From positions 1-64,000 of the forward strand of contig JAGQQG010000011.1 of NCBI GenBank assembly GCA_020426325.1: DNA of 64,000 bases, given 5' to 3'. Of the stretch, positions 53,969-62,592 are shown piece after piece. Under the pieces are notes generated by a model. The model did not search any database and was not told the origin of the DNA. It saw only the letters and a list, made by a program, of their open reading frames with translations. Position 1 is the stretch's first letter. The number at the start of each line of letters is the position of its first letter. The translations under genes were made by a program, and so were the position numbers. The DNA comes from Planctomycetaceae bacterium. GTDB taxonomy: Bacteria > Planctomycetota > Planctomycetia > Planctomycetales > Planctomycetaceae.

Positions 53969-55345
53969 ATGTTCAACTTCGGTCAACTCCGATCCCGCAA
54001 TTGTTCGGCGTCTTCGCTTTCGCGGCGGGCGTTGTTGCAGGCGGGGTCGCTGGGGGCGGTCGGGCTGACGCTGGGGGATCTACTGCGGCTGGAGGCGTCG
54101 GGGGCGGAGGGTTCGCCGCCGGCAAAGTCGGTCATTCTGTTGTGGTTGTGGGGCGGGCCGAGTCATCTGGAGACATTTGACCTCAAGCCTGAGGCACCAG
54201 TCGAGTACCGGGGCCCGTATCGGCCGATCCCCACAAACGTGCCCGGCATCGACATCTGCGAACTGTTGCCGCGGCTGGCGCGTCAAGCCGACCGCTACAC
54301 GATCCTGCGTTCGCTTCATTGCGAAACGAATGATCACGGCATGGCGGGCACGATCGGGCTGACCGGTTCCATCTCCGGGGCGATCAGCCTGGGAGGACAG
54401 ACACAGCCGGGCCGGATTCAACCGACACACGGCTCGATCGTATCACGGCTGCTTCCGACAGGATTGGACTTGCCGGACTTCATGACGGTTGGCGGACGGT
54501 TGCATCAGGGCAAGCGTGGCATCGCAGGCGAGGGGGCCTCCATTCTCGGCGCGAGTCATGAGCCGTTTCGCCTCGACTACCTACCCGGCGAAGGGCTCCG
54601 GTTTCCGGGCCTCGAACTCAACGACGGCCTCACCCCCAGCGGTCTTGATGCCCGTCGTACGCTGCTGACACGCTTGGATGAGGTCGCACTGCAGATTGAT
54701 CGGTCAGCAGAGACCACGCAGTTGGACGAATACTATCAGAAAGCATTCTCCCTGCTGACGTCCCAATCATCCAAGGAAGTCTTCGATCTCGATCGCGAGC
54801 CGGAACAGATCCGACAGCGGTACGGCAAGTTTCGATTCGGCCAGTGTTGTCTACTTGCCCGCCGGTTGATCGAGACGGGTGTCCGATTCGTGCAGGTCAA
54901 CTGGAGTTCGCACGTCGAGCCGATCGAAGACACAGGGGACGGCGGGTGGGACATGCACGACCGGAACTTTCAGCAATTTCAGGACCGCCATTCGTGGATG
55001 CTCGACCAGGCCGTCTCTGCATTGTTCGATGATCTGGCAGACCGGGGACTGCTGAGCGAGACGGTCGTGGTTGCGATTGGTGAGTTCGGTCGCACCCCGA
55101 AGATCAACGGCAAGGCCGGACGCGATCATTGGCATCACTGCTATTCGGGACTGGTTGCAGGCGGCGGACTCCGTGTTGGGCAAGTCATCGGCAGCAGTGA
55201 TCGTCATGCGGAACACCCGATCCTCCGCCCGGTAACACCCGCTGACCTGTTTGCCACGGTGTTTCGTCAGTTGGGCATCGGCACACCGGAACTCACGGAC
55301 ATCGACCTGCTTCCAGCTGGCGAGGTGATCGAGGAGTTGACATGA
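53969..55345 (+). CDS. DUF1501 protein (Tat-exported)
   Basis: A 458-residue DUF1501 protein. The start is taken at the ATG at 53969 (MFNFGQLRSRN), ahead of a twin-arginine motif (SRRALLQAGSLGAVGLTLG); a start 33 bases upstream is possible. Family motifs seen are LLWLWGGPSHLETFDLKP near residue 60, the CELLPRLARQADRYTILRSL block, VVAIGEFGRTPKINGKAGRDHW near 370 and PILRPVTPADLFATVFRQL at the end. Unlike the copy at 10836, it is not paired with a DUF1553 gene. Its stop overlaps the start of a PD40 propeller gene (ATGA), so the two are coupled. Confidence 0.9.
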   Translation: MFNFGQLRSRNCSASSLSRRALLQAGSLGAVGLTLGDLLRLEASGAEGSPPAKSVILLWLWGGPSHLETFDLKPEAPVEYRGPYRPIPTNVPGIDICELLPRLARQADRYTILRSLHCETNDHGMAGTIGLTGSISGAISLGGQTQPGRIQPTHGSIVSRLLPTGLDLPDFMTVGGRLHQGKRGIAGEGASILGASHEPFRLDYLPGEGLRFPGLELNDGLTPSGLDARRTLLTRLDEVALQIDRSAETTQLDEYYQKAFSLLTSQSSKEVFDLDREPEQIRQRYGKFRFGQCCLLARRLIETGVRFVQVNWSSHVEPIEDTGDGGWDMHDRNFQQFQDRHSWMLDQAVSALFDDLADRGLLSETVVVAIGEFGRTPKINGKAGRDHWHHCYSGLVAGGGLRVGQVIGSSDRHAEHPILRPVTPADLFATVFRQLGIGTPELTDIDLLPAGEVIEELT

Positions 55346-56238
55346 ATCGTCTGCTCTGGGCCGTCTGGATGGGTTACGTCTCACTCATCGTGTTGCCAGT
55401 CGCTGATGCCGATGAATCAAAGAGTGTCCAGCGACTGACTCATGACGGTCATTTCAAACAGCGCCCGGCTTGGTCTCCCGACGGCAACCGAGTGTTGTTC
55501 GCCCGACATGAAGGAAGCACGATCTTTTTGTGGCAGCTTGACCTCACAACTGGTGAGGAATCCCGGCTGACTGAGCGAACCGACCCGGAGTATGACGCCG
55601 TGTTCTCGCCGTCGGGTGAGGACGTGCTCCTCGCCGTCGACAAGGCCTCCCCCAATCAGGGGGATATCGACATCCACGTCATCCACCTCGCTGACGGGAA
55701 TGCACAGCCGGTCGCTGTCACGGAAGGCAAGCTCTCACACGAGGAGTGGCCCTCCTGGTCGCCCGATGGCAAACGGTTCACCTTCACCTCCACGCGTCAC
55801 GACAATCAGGAGGTGTACACCGCTGACAGGGACGGCCAGAATGTTGAACGACTCACAGGCGATCCTGCGACGGACATGCATCCCGACTGGTCGCCAAACG
55901 GGCGGACGATTGCCTTTGCGACCAATCGCTGGGGCGATCTGGAAATTGCTCTTTACGACCTTGCAACTCACGATTTGAGACAATTCACGGACAGCCCGGG
56001 CTTCGACGACTACCCCACGTTCTCCCCAGACGGTCATCACATCGCGTTTACCACCAATCGTCAGGGGCACTTCGACATCGCGATCGCCAACGTCGCGACA
56101 GGACGGATAATTCTGCAAACCGATGATGATTCGATTGAGAACTTCCCCTCGTGGACGCCCGATGGTCGTGTCTCCTACATCTCCAATCGCGACGGTGGTT
56201 TCGACCTGTACGTGCATGATGTACTGACGCTGCCATGA
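55342..56238 (+). CDS. Secreted PD40/TolB-like beta-propeller protein
   Basis: A 298-residue exported protein. A signal peptide (LLWAVWMGYVSLIVLPVADA) precedes six PD40/WD40-like repeats, each with a PxWSPDGxxxxF core: RPAWSPDGNRVLFAR, DAVFSPSGEDVLLAV, WPSWSPDGKRFTFTS, HPDWSPNGRTIAFAT, YPTFSPDGHHIAFTT and FPSWTPDGRVSYIS. This is the TolB-type propeller fold. Its ATG overlaps the DUF1501 stop, so the two proteins are probably made together. No catalytic residues can be assigned. Confidence 0.88.
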   Translation: MNRLLWAVWMGYVSLIVLPVADADESKSVQRLTHDGHFKQRPAWSPDGNRVLFARHEGSTIFLWQLDLTTGEESRLTERTDPEYDAVFSPSGEDVLLAVDKASPNQGDIDIHVIHLADGNAQPVAVTEGKLSHEEWPSWSPDGKRFTFTSTRHDNQEVYTADRDGQNVERLTGDPATDMHPDWSPNGRTIAFATNRWGDLEIALYDLATHDLRQFTDSPGFDDYPTFSPDGHHIAFTTNRQGHFDIAIANVATGRIILQTDDDSIENFPSWTPDGRVSYISNRDGGFDLYVHDVLTLP

Positions 56239-56260
56239 TTCGCTTGCCTTTGGTAATTCA

Positions 56261-56430
56261 CCACGGAGGCACAGAGTCAAGGAGAGCACCAAGCGGTTCG
56301 TAAGATATGAGTGAGTTCGGCTGAAGGCAGTGCCTCGCGGTCAGGAAGCAGGTGATGCCTGAGTCCAATCAATCTCAACCGAGCTGATATCTCGATGTTT
56401 CCTTGCTCTGTGCCTCCGCGTCTCTGTGGT
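56261..56430. repeat. Inverted pair of CTCTGTGCCTCCG-type repeats
   Basis: CCACGGAGGCACAGAG at 56261-56276 and the complementary pattern CTCTGTGCCTCCG at about 56406-56418 (part of a longer CTCTGTG-rich stretch to 56430) flank a spacer of about 130 bases. They fill most of the gap between the propeller gene and the glycosyltransferase gene, and the units are roughly 7-base periodic. Confidence 0.65.
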
Positions 56431-56478
56431 AAATCTTCATAAGAATCGCCAGATAGCAGATAGAAACGGGGGGTTGCT

Positions 56479-57612
56479 TCACGTTTCCGCCCCCCCTCCC
56501 CTCATCCTCATCTGCCGGATCCAAACTGCTTCAAACCCGGCGATTGTCTGCTCCCAACTGAACTGCTCACGGACGTGTGCCTGTCCTGCCGACGCGAGTC
56601 TGGAGGACAGAGATTGATCAGTCAGCAGTCTTTCCATTTGTTTTGAGAGCGATGGTGGATTTGGTTGAGCCGTCAGGCCGGTCTCACCGTCGAGAATCAG
56701 TTCGCTGACTCCTTCAACGTTCGTCGCCACACAAGGCAGGCCGGCGGCCATCGCTTCGAGGAGTACGTTCGGCATCCCTTCCCACCGTGAGGAGAGCACA
56801 AACAGATCGGCAGCTTGCAGTAGGGGCGCAGTGTCAGATTGCCGGCCGATGAGGTGAACAAAGTTCGTCATACCTTGCTCCTCAATATCGACCTGCAAAC
56901 CACCTCGATCCGGACCTTCGCCGACGATCAGCAGATGCAGGTTTTTACCGACATGATCCTGATTAAAGAGTTGGGCAAACGCATCAATCAGGTTGTCGAA
57001 TCCTTTCTGCGGATGTAACCGTCCGACGGAGATGATCGTGCGGGCCTCCCTGGGAATACCGAATGCCGTGAGATCGGCTGGTTCCGCGTTGGCGAAACGC
57101 TCGAAGTCGACGCCGTTAGGAACGACGGTGAGTTGTTCCTCTCGGTATCCCAGTTTGCGGTACGCATCGGCGACCGCGCGGCTGACACAGATCGTGTGGT
57201 CAACAAGCCGGTTCGTCCAGCGATCGAGAAGCATCCGCCAGCGCATGTCGGGTTCGATCACTCTCACGCCTGCGATGACGATCGGTACGCCGGCCCTCCA
57301 GGCAGCGAGGCGTCCTACGATGTTCCCATGAAACATGAACGTCTGCAGAATCTCCGGACGAAACTCCTTCAAGGCTTTTGTCAGCCGTCTTACTACCGCG
57401 AAGTCCCGTCCAGAACGCACGTTGAGGCAGGTGAGAGGCACGCCCGCGTTGTCGAGGTCGTCAGCGAGCGGTCCGCGTTCGGCCAGACAGTACACATGGG
57501 GTGACCAGCGCGATCGGTCCAACCCCATAACGATCCGCACCAATGCCCGCTCGGCCCCGCCCGGGTCGAGTTCGGTGATACAGAAGGCGATGCGAGTCGG
57601 GGTGTCTGACAC
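56479..57612 (-). CDS. Family 4 glycosyltransferase
   Basis: A 377-residue GT-B glycosyltransferase of family GT4. The N-terminal domain begins IAFCITELDPGGAERALVRI, typical of the acceptor-side Rossmann fold. The C-terminal donor domain shows ISVGRLHPQKGFDNLIDAF near 190 and the E-x7-E region FVLSSRWEGMPNVLLEAMA near 270, followed by GLPCVATNVEGVSELI. The sugar donor and acceptor are unknown. The start is GTG, with no ATG near. It is divergent from queA, with an 82-base gap. Confidence 0.9.
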   Translation of the reverse strand: MSDTPTRIAFCITELDPGGAERALVRIVMGLDRSRWSPHVYCLAERGPLADDLDNAGVPLTCLNVRSGRDFAVVRRLTKALKEFRPEILQTFMFHGNIVGRLAAWRAGVPIVIAGVRVIEPDMRWRMLLDRWTNRLVDHTICVSRAVADAYRKLGYREEQLTVVPNGVDFERFANAEPADLTAFGIPREARTIISVGRLHPQKGFDNLIDAFAQLFNQDHVGKNLHLLIVGEGPDRGGLQVDIEEQGMTNFVHLIGRQSDTAPLLQAADLFVLSSRWEGMPNVLLEAMAAGLPCVATNVEGVSELILDGETGLTAQPNPPSLSKQMERLLTDQSLSSRLASAGQAHVREQFSWEQTIAGFEAVWIRQMRMRGGGAET

Positions 57613-57694
57613 GGAAACGATGAATGAGTTTGGCGAGCAGGTTGTCAGACTATACGATCACACGCCCACGATTCGCGAGACAAACCGATCATCA

Positions 57695-58792
57695 ATGTCC
57701 GATCCTGACCGACTTTCCAGTTACGACTATCATCTCCCGCCGGAGTTGATTGCGGACCGTCCGCTTCCACAGCGAGACGCCTCCCGACTGCTTGTGCTCA
57801 ACCGGAAATCGGGTGACATCCAGCACCGCACGTTTCGCGAATTCCCGTCCCTCATACGGCCTCAAGACCTGCTGGTCATCAACGAGACTCGCGTCATTCC
57901 GGCGAAACTCACCGGGTATCGCACGGCTACCGGCGGACGCTGGGAAGGCTTGTTCCTTGGCGTAACCCCCGAGGGAGCCTGGCGACTCATCGGCCAGACA
58001 CGTGGCAAGCTGCAGCCGGGCGAGACGATTACACTGGTTCCGGGAGACGCGTCAGACCTGCCTGAAGATTCACTTGTTGTCACCCTGGTTTCTCGTAGTG
58101 AGGGTGGGAGTGGAGAATGGACGGCGACCGTCGATCGTGTCGCTGACCATCTCACCCTGCTCGCACAATTCGGCAGCGTCCCACTTCCGCCCTACATTGA
58201 GCGGGACAGACCGTCCGAGGAAGACCAGGAAAGGTATCAGACGACCTATGCGAGGACGCCCGGAGCGGTCGCCGCCCCGACGGCCGGTTTACACTTCACT
58301 CCCGAGATTTTGGAACAATGTTGTACCAGAGGGGCGGAGGTCGCAAAGGTCACGCTTCACGTGGGGCTCGGCACGTTTCGTCCAATCGCAGTCGATCAAC
58401 TGAGTGACCACGAGATGCACTACGAGTGGTGCGAACTCCCGCAATCAACCGTTGACGCCGTCACAGCGACCCGCGCTGCGGGCGGACGAGTGATCGCGGT
58501 TGGCACCACAACAGTCCGCACGCTGGAGTCGGCTGCCGCGATAGGGCCACTGGCTGCCTTCTCGGGAGAAACGAATCTTTTCATTCGTCCGCCGTACGAG
58601 TTCCAGGTGGTCGATGCCCTGCTGACAAACTTCCATCTTCCGAAATCAACGCTGCTGGTGCTTCTCGCAGCCTTCGCAGGGCGTGAGCAAGTGCTCGCTG
58701 CGTATCACGCCGCGATTGAGGAGAAGTACAGGTTTTACAGTTATGGGGACGCAATGTTCGTTTGCGACGAGCGAGTCGGGAGTAGCAAATAG
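57695..58792 (+). CDS. queA: S-adenosylmethionine:tRNA ribosyltransferase-isomerase QueA
   Basis: A 365-residue enzyme that adds the ribosyl moiety of AdoMet to preQ1 in tRNA to form epoxyqueuosine. Family hallmarks are YDYHLPPELIADRPLPQRDA at the start, LLVINETRVIPAKL, QTTYARTPGAVAAPTAGLHFT near 190, VTLHVGLGTFRPI and NLFIRPPYEFQVVDALLTNFHLPKST near the end. The start is set at the ATG at 57695, which fits the family N-terminus; an in-frame ATG at 57620 and a longer frame exist. Its stop codon lies within an array of heptanucleotide repeats. Confidence 0.95.
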   Translation: MSDPDRLSSYDYHLPPELIADRPLPQRDASRLLVLNRKSGDIQHRTFREFPSLIRPQDLLVINETRVIPAKLTGYRTATGGRWEGLFLGVTPEGAWRLIGQTRGKLQPGETITLVPGDASDLPEDSLVVTLVSRSEGGSGEWTATVDRVADHLTLLAQFGSVPLPPYIERDRPSEEDQERYQTTYARTPGAVAAPTAGLHFTPEILEQCCTRGAEVAKVTLHVGLGTFRPIAVDQLSDHEMHYEWCELPQSTVDAVTATRAAGGRVIAVGTTTVRTLESAAAIGPLAAFSGETNLFIRPPYEFQVVDALLTNFHLPKSTLLVLLAAFAGREQVLAAYHAAIEEKYRFYSYGDAMFVCDERVGSSK

Positions 58793-58844
58793 GGAGTCGT
58801 ATTCCGACTGCATCCTACTCCCTGTTCCCTATTCGCTGGTCCCT
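58778..58844. repeat. Inverted heptanucleotide arrays at queA/dehydrogenase 3' ends
   Basis: Left units GGGAGTA, GCAAATA, GGGAGTC and right units ACTCCCT, GTTCCCT, ATTCGCT, GGTCCCT are complementary in type and can form a hairpin. The two arrays contain the stop codons of both convergent genes: queA at 58790 and the dehydrogenase at 58829. They may act as a bidirectional terminator. Confidence 0.8.
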
Positions 58845-61800
58845 TGGCCGATTACTTCCCCCGGCACTGTTCCGCCGACGTAGCGCCAGTTCTTCAGGTA
58901 CGAGAGCAGATCGGCCATCTGCTGCACGTCGACATTCTTCTCCAGTCCCACGGGCATGAGTGACTTGCCGGTCGAGACGAGTTCGTCGATATCGCGACGC
59001 AGCAGGGTGACGTCTTTTCCCTCCGGTTGACGCAGCGTGACGGACGAACTGGTTTCGTTGGTGATGATGCCCGTGTGGATGCGCCCTTCGGTGTCGATGA
59101 TCGAGTAGCCGAAGTAGTTGCCGTCGACAGCTTTGTTGGGGTCGAGAATGTTGGTCAGCAGTTGCTCTGGCGTCTTAGTGCGGGTATCAGAAATGTCAGC
59201 CCCCACGTTCACGCCAACGTCCCCCACGCGGTGACATGTCGCACACGTCTTCGCGAACACAGCCCGTCCTCGCTGGAGATCATGCGATAGCGACAGCGCT
59301 GGCTGGTAAAGCGTGATGACTTCCTGCCGATCGGCATCCACGTTCGACGCCAGCAGTTGGTTGGCTCTGGCCTTGAGTTCAGCGTCCGTCAGTCGGTCAA
59401 CTCGCTGGCGAAACGTCGGGTCGAGATCGCTGACCGCAATACGTCCGGCGTCGATCTCGTCCAGCATACGGCTGATCCTCTCAGGCGTGGTCATTTCTGC
59501 AAGGATCGCATTCCGCACACGAGGCGTCCGGCCGTGGAACCCATCGAGCAGAGCATCGGTCGTCCGCGGATCGTGATGCTGGGCGATTGATTCGACTGCA
59601 GCGAGTGTGACCCTCTGATCGTTTTCCTCGTCAACAAGTTCTGGCAACACGGACGTCGCGATGTCTGTCGGTGAGTCGCCCAACACGTTGATTGCCTCGA
59701 CCCGAATCTCCGGAGCAACGGAATTATCGGTTGCAATGCTCGTTGCCATAGTCATCAGTGCATCTATAGTCTGCTGACGGTGTCGTTCCAGGCGGTCCCC
59801 CGCCTGTCGGAGTCCCCGTGCAAGTCCGTTGAACAGAGCAAACGCCAGTCGTTGTTGCGATTGTGAGGCACCGGCTTCACCGGAGAAGAGTTGCGGTAAG
59901 ACTGCGAGTATCTTGTGGATGTCTGGTTCCTGGTTGCGGGAACCAATGATCTGAGCATACTGCTCGATCAATTCCACTTGGTCTGCGACGTCAAGCACTT
60001 TCCCCATCGGCAACACATTGCCATCTCTCCATTCTTCAAGGACAAAAACTAGCAATTCTGGCATCGTCTCGACCGCACTGGTTGCGACCGCTGTGCACAA
60101 CCAGTGGTCATCAGCGTGCTGAGCCACAACGGACGCAAGCGCCGGTGTCACAGCATCATTCTGAGGGAATGTCCCGATGCTCAATGCCGCTTGAAACAGC
60201 AATCGCTCGTCACTTCTGGGATCACCAAGGATCGCGACACACGAATAGCAATAGAGGGCCTCATCGGGAAACCGATGTTCGGCAAGTTTTAAGGCATGTT
60301 CCGCAACCCGACCGCTGTCAGTCAGTGCGACGCCGACATCATTCCCTGAGAGTTTGCCCAAACCATCCAACAGGGAAAGGGATTGAATGATCGTGTCATC
60401 GGAGATCCCTGAGAGTGCAAGTTCGGACAACAATGGGGCGACTGACTTGTCCTGACTCTCTAACAAAAGACGAGCAGCTGTGTCTCGCACCCAGGGATTC
60501 TGCGTCTTCAACAACTCGACCAATTGCGTGCCACTGGCCGATGAGAATGTTGTCGAGGTAACTTCTGGCTTTGCCGTCCGATGACGAGGAACGATGCGAT
60601 AGATGCGACCGCGATCGCGACCGTTGGTGAGGTCGGACCGTTCCTTGAGTTCGACCGGCATGAACTCCGGATGCTCAATGACCGAGCGGTACATGTCAGC
60701 GATGTAGAGTGCTCCATCCGGACCGTGTGTGAGATTGACCGGGCGGAACCATTCGTCCTTCGTGGCGAGGAACTCAACGCCATCTCTTCCGGGGTGCGAG
60801 GTGAACGTCGCACCTCGGGGGCTGAGCACGTCACGGTGGATGAGGTTGGATGTTGGCTCGCACGTAAAACTGTTGCCGTGGTATTGCGAAGGGAGACAGC
60901 CGCCCCTGTAGATCAACAGGCCACAAGCCGCGGTGAACTGATTGGCATGCAGGTTGGACGTCGTCCAGATACGGCTGATCGGGTACAGCGTCGACTTCTC
61001 AGCAGCCGGGGAGACGTCCTCGTGAACCTTCGAGACCGCGAGAGACGGGTTGCGTTTGAGATAGTGGTCTTCGAGGACGATGTGATTGCACGGATTCCGA
61101 TTACTACACACAAAGCGGTTGCCGTAGTCATCGAAGCACAGGCCGAACTGCCCCACCCCGGAGACGGACTCGTACGTTCCTGCCATCGGGTCGAAGCGAA
61201 AGTCGCGACCACTGAGCGAGACGGGTTGTGCATTCTCCTTCCAACCTTCACGGGCCGCGATGACCTCACCCCCACGAAGTCCGCTCGCTACATAGATGTG
61301 ATTGTCCAGGCCAAGTGTGGGATGATTGGCCCGCAACTGGGGATTGTCCTTTTTGAACCCCTCGAACCAGATCTCCCGCTCGTCGGCTCGACCGTCGCCA
61401 TCAGTGTCTCGCAGGAAGAGGACCTGTCCATTGGTCGTGACCAGCACGCCGTCCTTCCAAAGCATGAGGCCATTCGCGAACAGCAGCTTGTCAGCAAAAG
61501 TAACCGGGTCGCTGTATCGCCCATCGCCGTCCGCATCGCTGAGCACGCGCAATCGCGAGAGAGGCGGACCGTTCTCCGGTGGACCATTGGGGTAATCGGA
61601 CATCTCGATCACCCACAAACGTCCGTCCGGCCCGAACTGCATCGCAACCGGATCGATGACATCCGGCTCCGCAGCAACCAGTTGGATTTGCACATCGTCC
61701 GGCAGCACGAACCGCGTCACAGCGGTCTCTGCATCAACCGGATCGGGACGCTGAGCGACGGTGTTGTCGCCCAAAAGACTCGAAACCGTCGAGAACATCA

Positions 61801-61975
61801 GAGCAAATACTATCAGAGCCGCGCCCGTCAGGAAGCGGCCGCTGGCAAGGGTGTATCGTTCAAAGAGCATTCGTGAGTGTGTGAACGGCCGCTTCCTGAC
61901 GGGCGCGGCTCTGAATGCGCTCATATGTTCAACGGCTTCTCGCTCGTGTTGGCCTTGGTTCATCGATAGACTCAT
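58829..61975 (-). CDS. PVC-type membrane-bound dehydrogenase with HEAT repeats and haem domain
   Basis: A 1048-residue exported protein. After a signal/anchor region (to about residue 70) comes a six-bladed propeller of the PQQ-dependent sugar dehydrogenase-like type (about 85-470; VDPVAMQFGPDGRLWVIEMSD and HGPDGALYIADMYR). HEAT-like helical repeats follow (about 490-880), then a C-terminal planctomycete haem-binding domain with CATCH near 915 and the NITNETSSSVTLRQPEG-like region. This is a very common planctomycete family; substrate unknown. The start is uncertain: ATGs at 61975, 61924 and 61870 are in frame, and the signal region is partly coded by a 27-bp palindrome pair (61816-61912). 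Confidence 0.88.
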   Translation of the reverse strand: MSLSMNQGQHEREAVEHMSAFRAAPVRKRPFTHSRMLFERYTLASGRFLTGAALIVFALMFSTVSSLLGDNTVAQRPDPVDAETAVTRFVLPDDVQIQLVAAEPDVIDPVAMQFGPDGRLWVIEMSDYPNGPPENGPPLSRLRVLSDADGDGRYSDPVTFADKLLFANGLMLWKDGVLVTTNGQVLFLRDTDGDGRADEREIWFEGFKKDNPQLRANHPTLGLDNHIYVASGLRGGEVIAAREGWKENAQPVSLSGRDFRFDPMAGTYESVSGVGQFGLCFDDYGNRFVCSNRNPCNHIVLEDHYLKRNPSLAVSKVHEDVSPAAEKSTLYPISRIWTTSNLHANQFTAACGLLIYRGGCLPSQYHGNSFTCEPTSNLIHRDVLSPRGATFTSHPGRDGVEFLATKDEWFRPVNLTHGPDGALYIADMYRSVIEHPEFMPVELKERSDLTNGRDRGRIYRIVPRHRTAKPEVTSTTFSSASGTQLVELLKTQNPWVRDTAARLLLESQDKSVAPLLSELALSGISDDTIIQSLSLLDGLGKLSGNDVGVALTDSGRVAEHALKLAEHRFPDEALYCYSCVAILGDPRSDERLLFQAALSIGTFPQNDAVTPALASVVAQHADDHWLCTAVATSAVETMPELLVFVLEEWRDGNVLPMGKVLDVADQVELIEQYAQIIGSRNQEPDIHKILAVLPQLFSGEAGASQSQQRLAFALFNGLARGLRQAGDRLERHRQQTIDALMTMATSIATDNSVAPEIRVEAINVLGDSPTDIATSVLPELVDEENDQRVTLAAVESIAQHHDPRTTDALLDGFHGRTPRVRNAILAEMTTPERISRMLDEIDAGRIAVSDLDPTFRQRVDRLTDAELKARANQLLASNVDADRQEVITLYQPALSLSHDLQRGRAVFAKTCATCHRVGDVGVNVGADISDTRTKTPEQLLTNILDPNKAVDGNYFGYSIIDTEGRIHTGIITNETSSSVTLRQPEGKDVTLLRRDIDELVSTGKSLMPVGLEKNVDVQQMADLLSYLKNWRYVGGTVPGEVIGQGTSE
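61816..61912. repeat. Perfect 27-bp inverted repeat within a signal-peptide region
   Basis: Arms 61816-61842 and 61886-61912 are exact reverse complements over 27 bases, with a 43-base spacer. On the coding (minus) strand they encode RAAPVRKRP and GRFLTGAAL in the N-terminus of the dehydrogenase. A related single arm occurs at 63477-63502. Confidence 0.95.
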
Positions 61976-62031
61976 GGTTTCGATCGTTCAGTTTGACAGT
62001 CTCTCATCACAAGCATATCTGTCCGTTGCGA

Positions 62032-62505
62032 ATGAACCAACCGGTCCGACAAGTCGGTCTGATGATCGCCCGTTTTGCCCTGTCTGCATGGGTGGGAGCT
62101 GCAGCTCTGTTTGTCATTAACGGCGTGCTGCTGGTGACGTCGCCGGCGTTCGATTCCGCAGGACGCGATCACATCGCACTGATTCGCTTTCCGCCCTACT
62201 ACGTCACGGGAGCCGTTCTGATGGGGTTCACGTGCGCGGGACTTCTGGCTGCTCGCGGACTGACGGGGCTGACAAATCGTCGTTGGGCGACACTGCTCAT
62301 CCTGACGCTTCTGGCCTCAGCGGTCATCCTGGGGGACTATCTGTGGGTCTATTCTCCCTTGGCGCAGATGATCACCCCGCCCGGAAGTTCCAGACCACAG
62401 GGGTTCCGCACGCTGCACTATGCGTCGGAAACGGTGAACTCAATCCAGGTTGCACTTTGTCTGATCGCAGCCATGATTGCGAACTGGCCAATCCGCAGTC
62501 GGTGA
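62032..62505 (+). CDS. Small integral membrane protein of unknown function
   Basis: A 157-residue membrane protein with four predicted helices: about 10-35 (IARFALSAWVGAAALFVINGVLL), 55-75, 80-105 and 132-150. The ATG at 62032 (MNQPVRQVG) is chosen; a longer frame from 61915 would run through the repeat-coded start of the divergent dehydrogenase gene. No family is recognised. The divergent position suggests its own promoter in the 60-base gap. A role cannot be assigned. Confidence 0.7.
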   Translation: MNQPVRQVGLMIARFALSAWVGAAALFVINGVLLVTSPAFDSAGRDHIALIRFPPYYVTGAVLMGFTCAGLLAARGLTGLTNRRWATLLILTLLASAVILGDYLWVYSPLAQMITPPGSSRPQGFRTLHYASETVNSIQVALCLIAAMIANWPIRSR

Positions 62506-62592
62506 ACGCATCTTCGATGAGTCGCTAAACGACCTGATCCCACCATTTCGGCTGCGATGGACGAATTCGCTTTCTGTGATGACCGGCGATTT

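Noticed and set aside
60581-61876. A 431-codon plus-strand frame antisense to the PVC dehydrogenase
   Set aside because: It is fully opposite a well-supported gene with recognisable domains, and its product has no motif; it is a codon-composition shadow.
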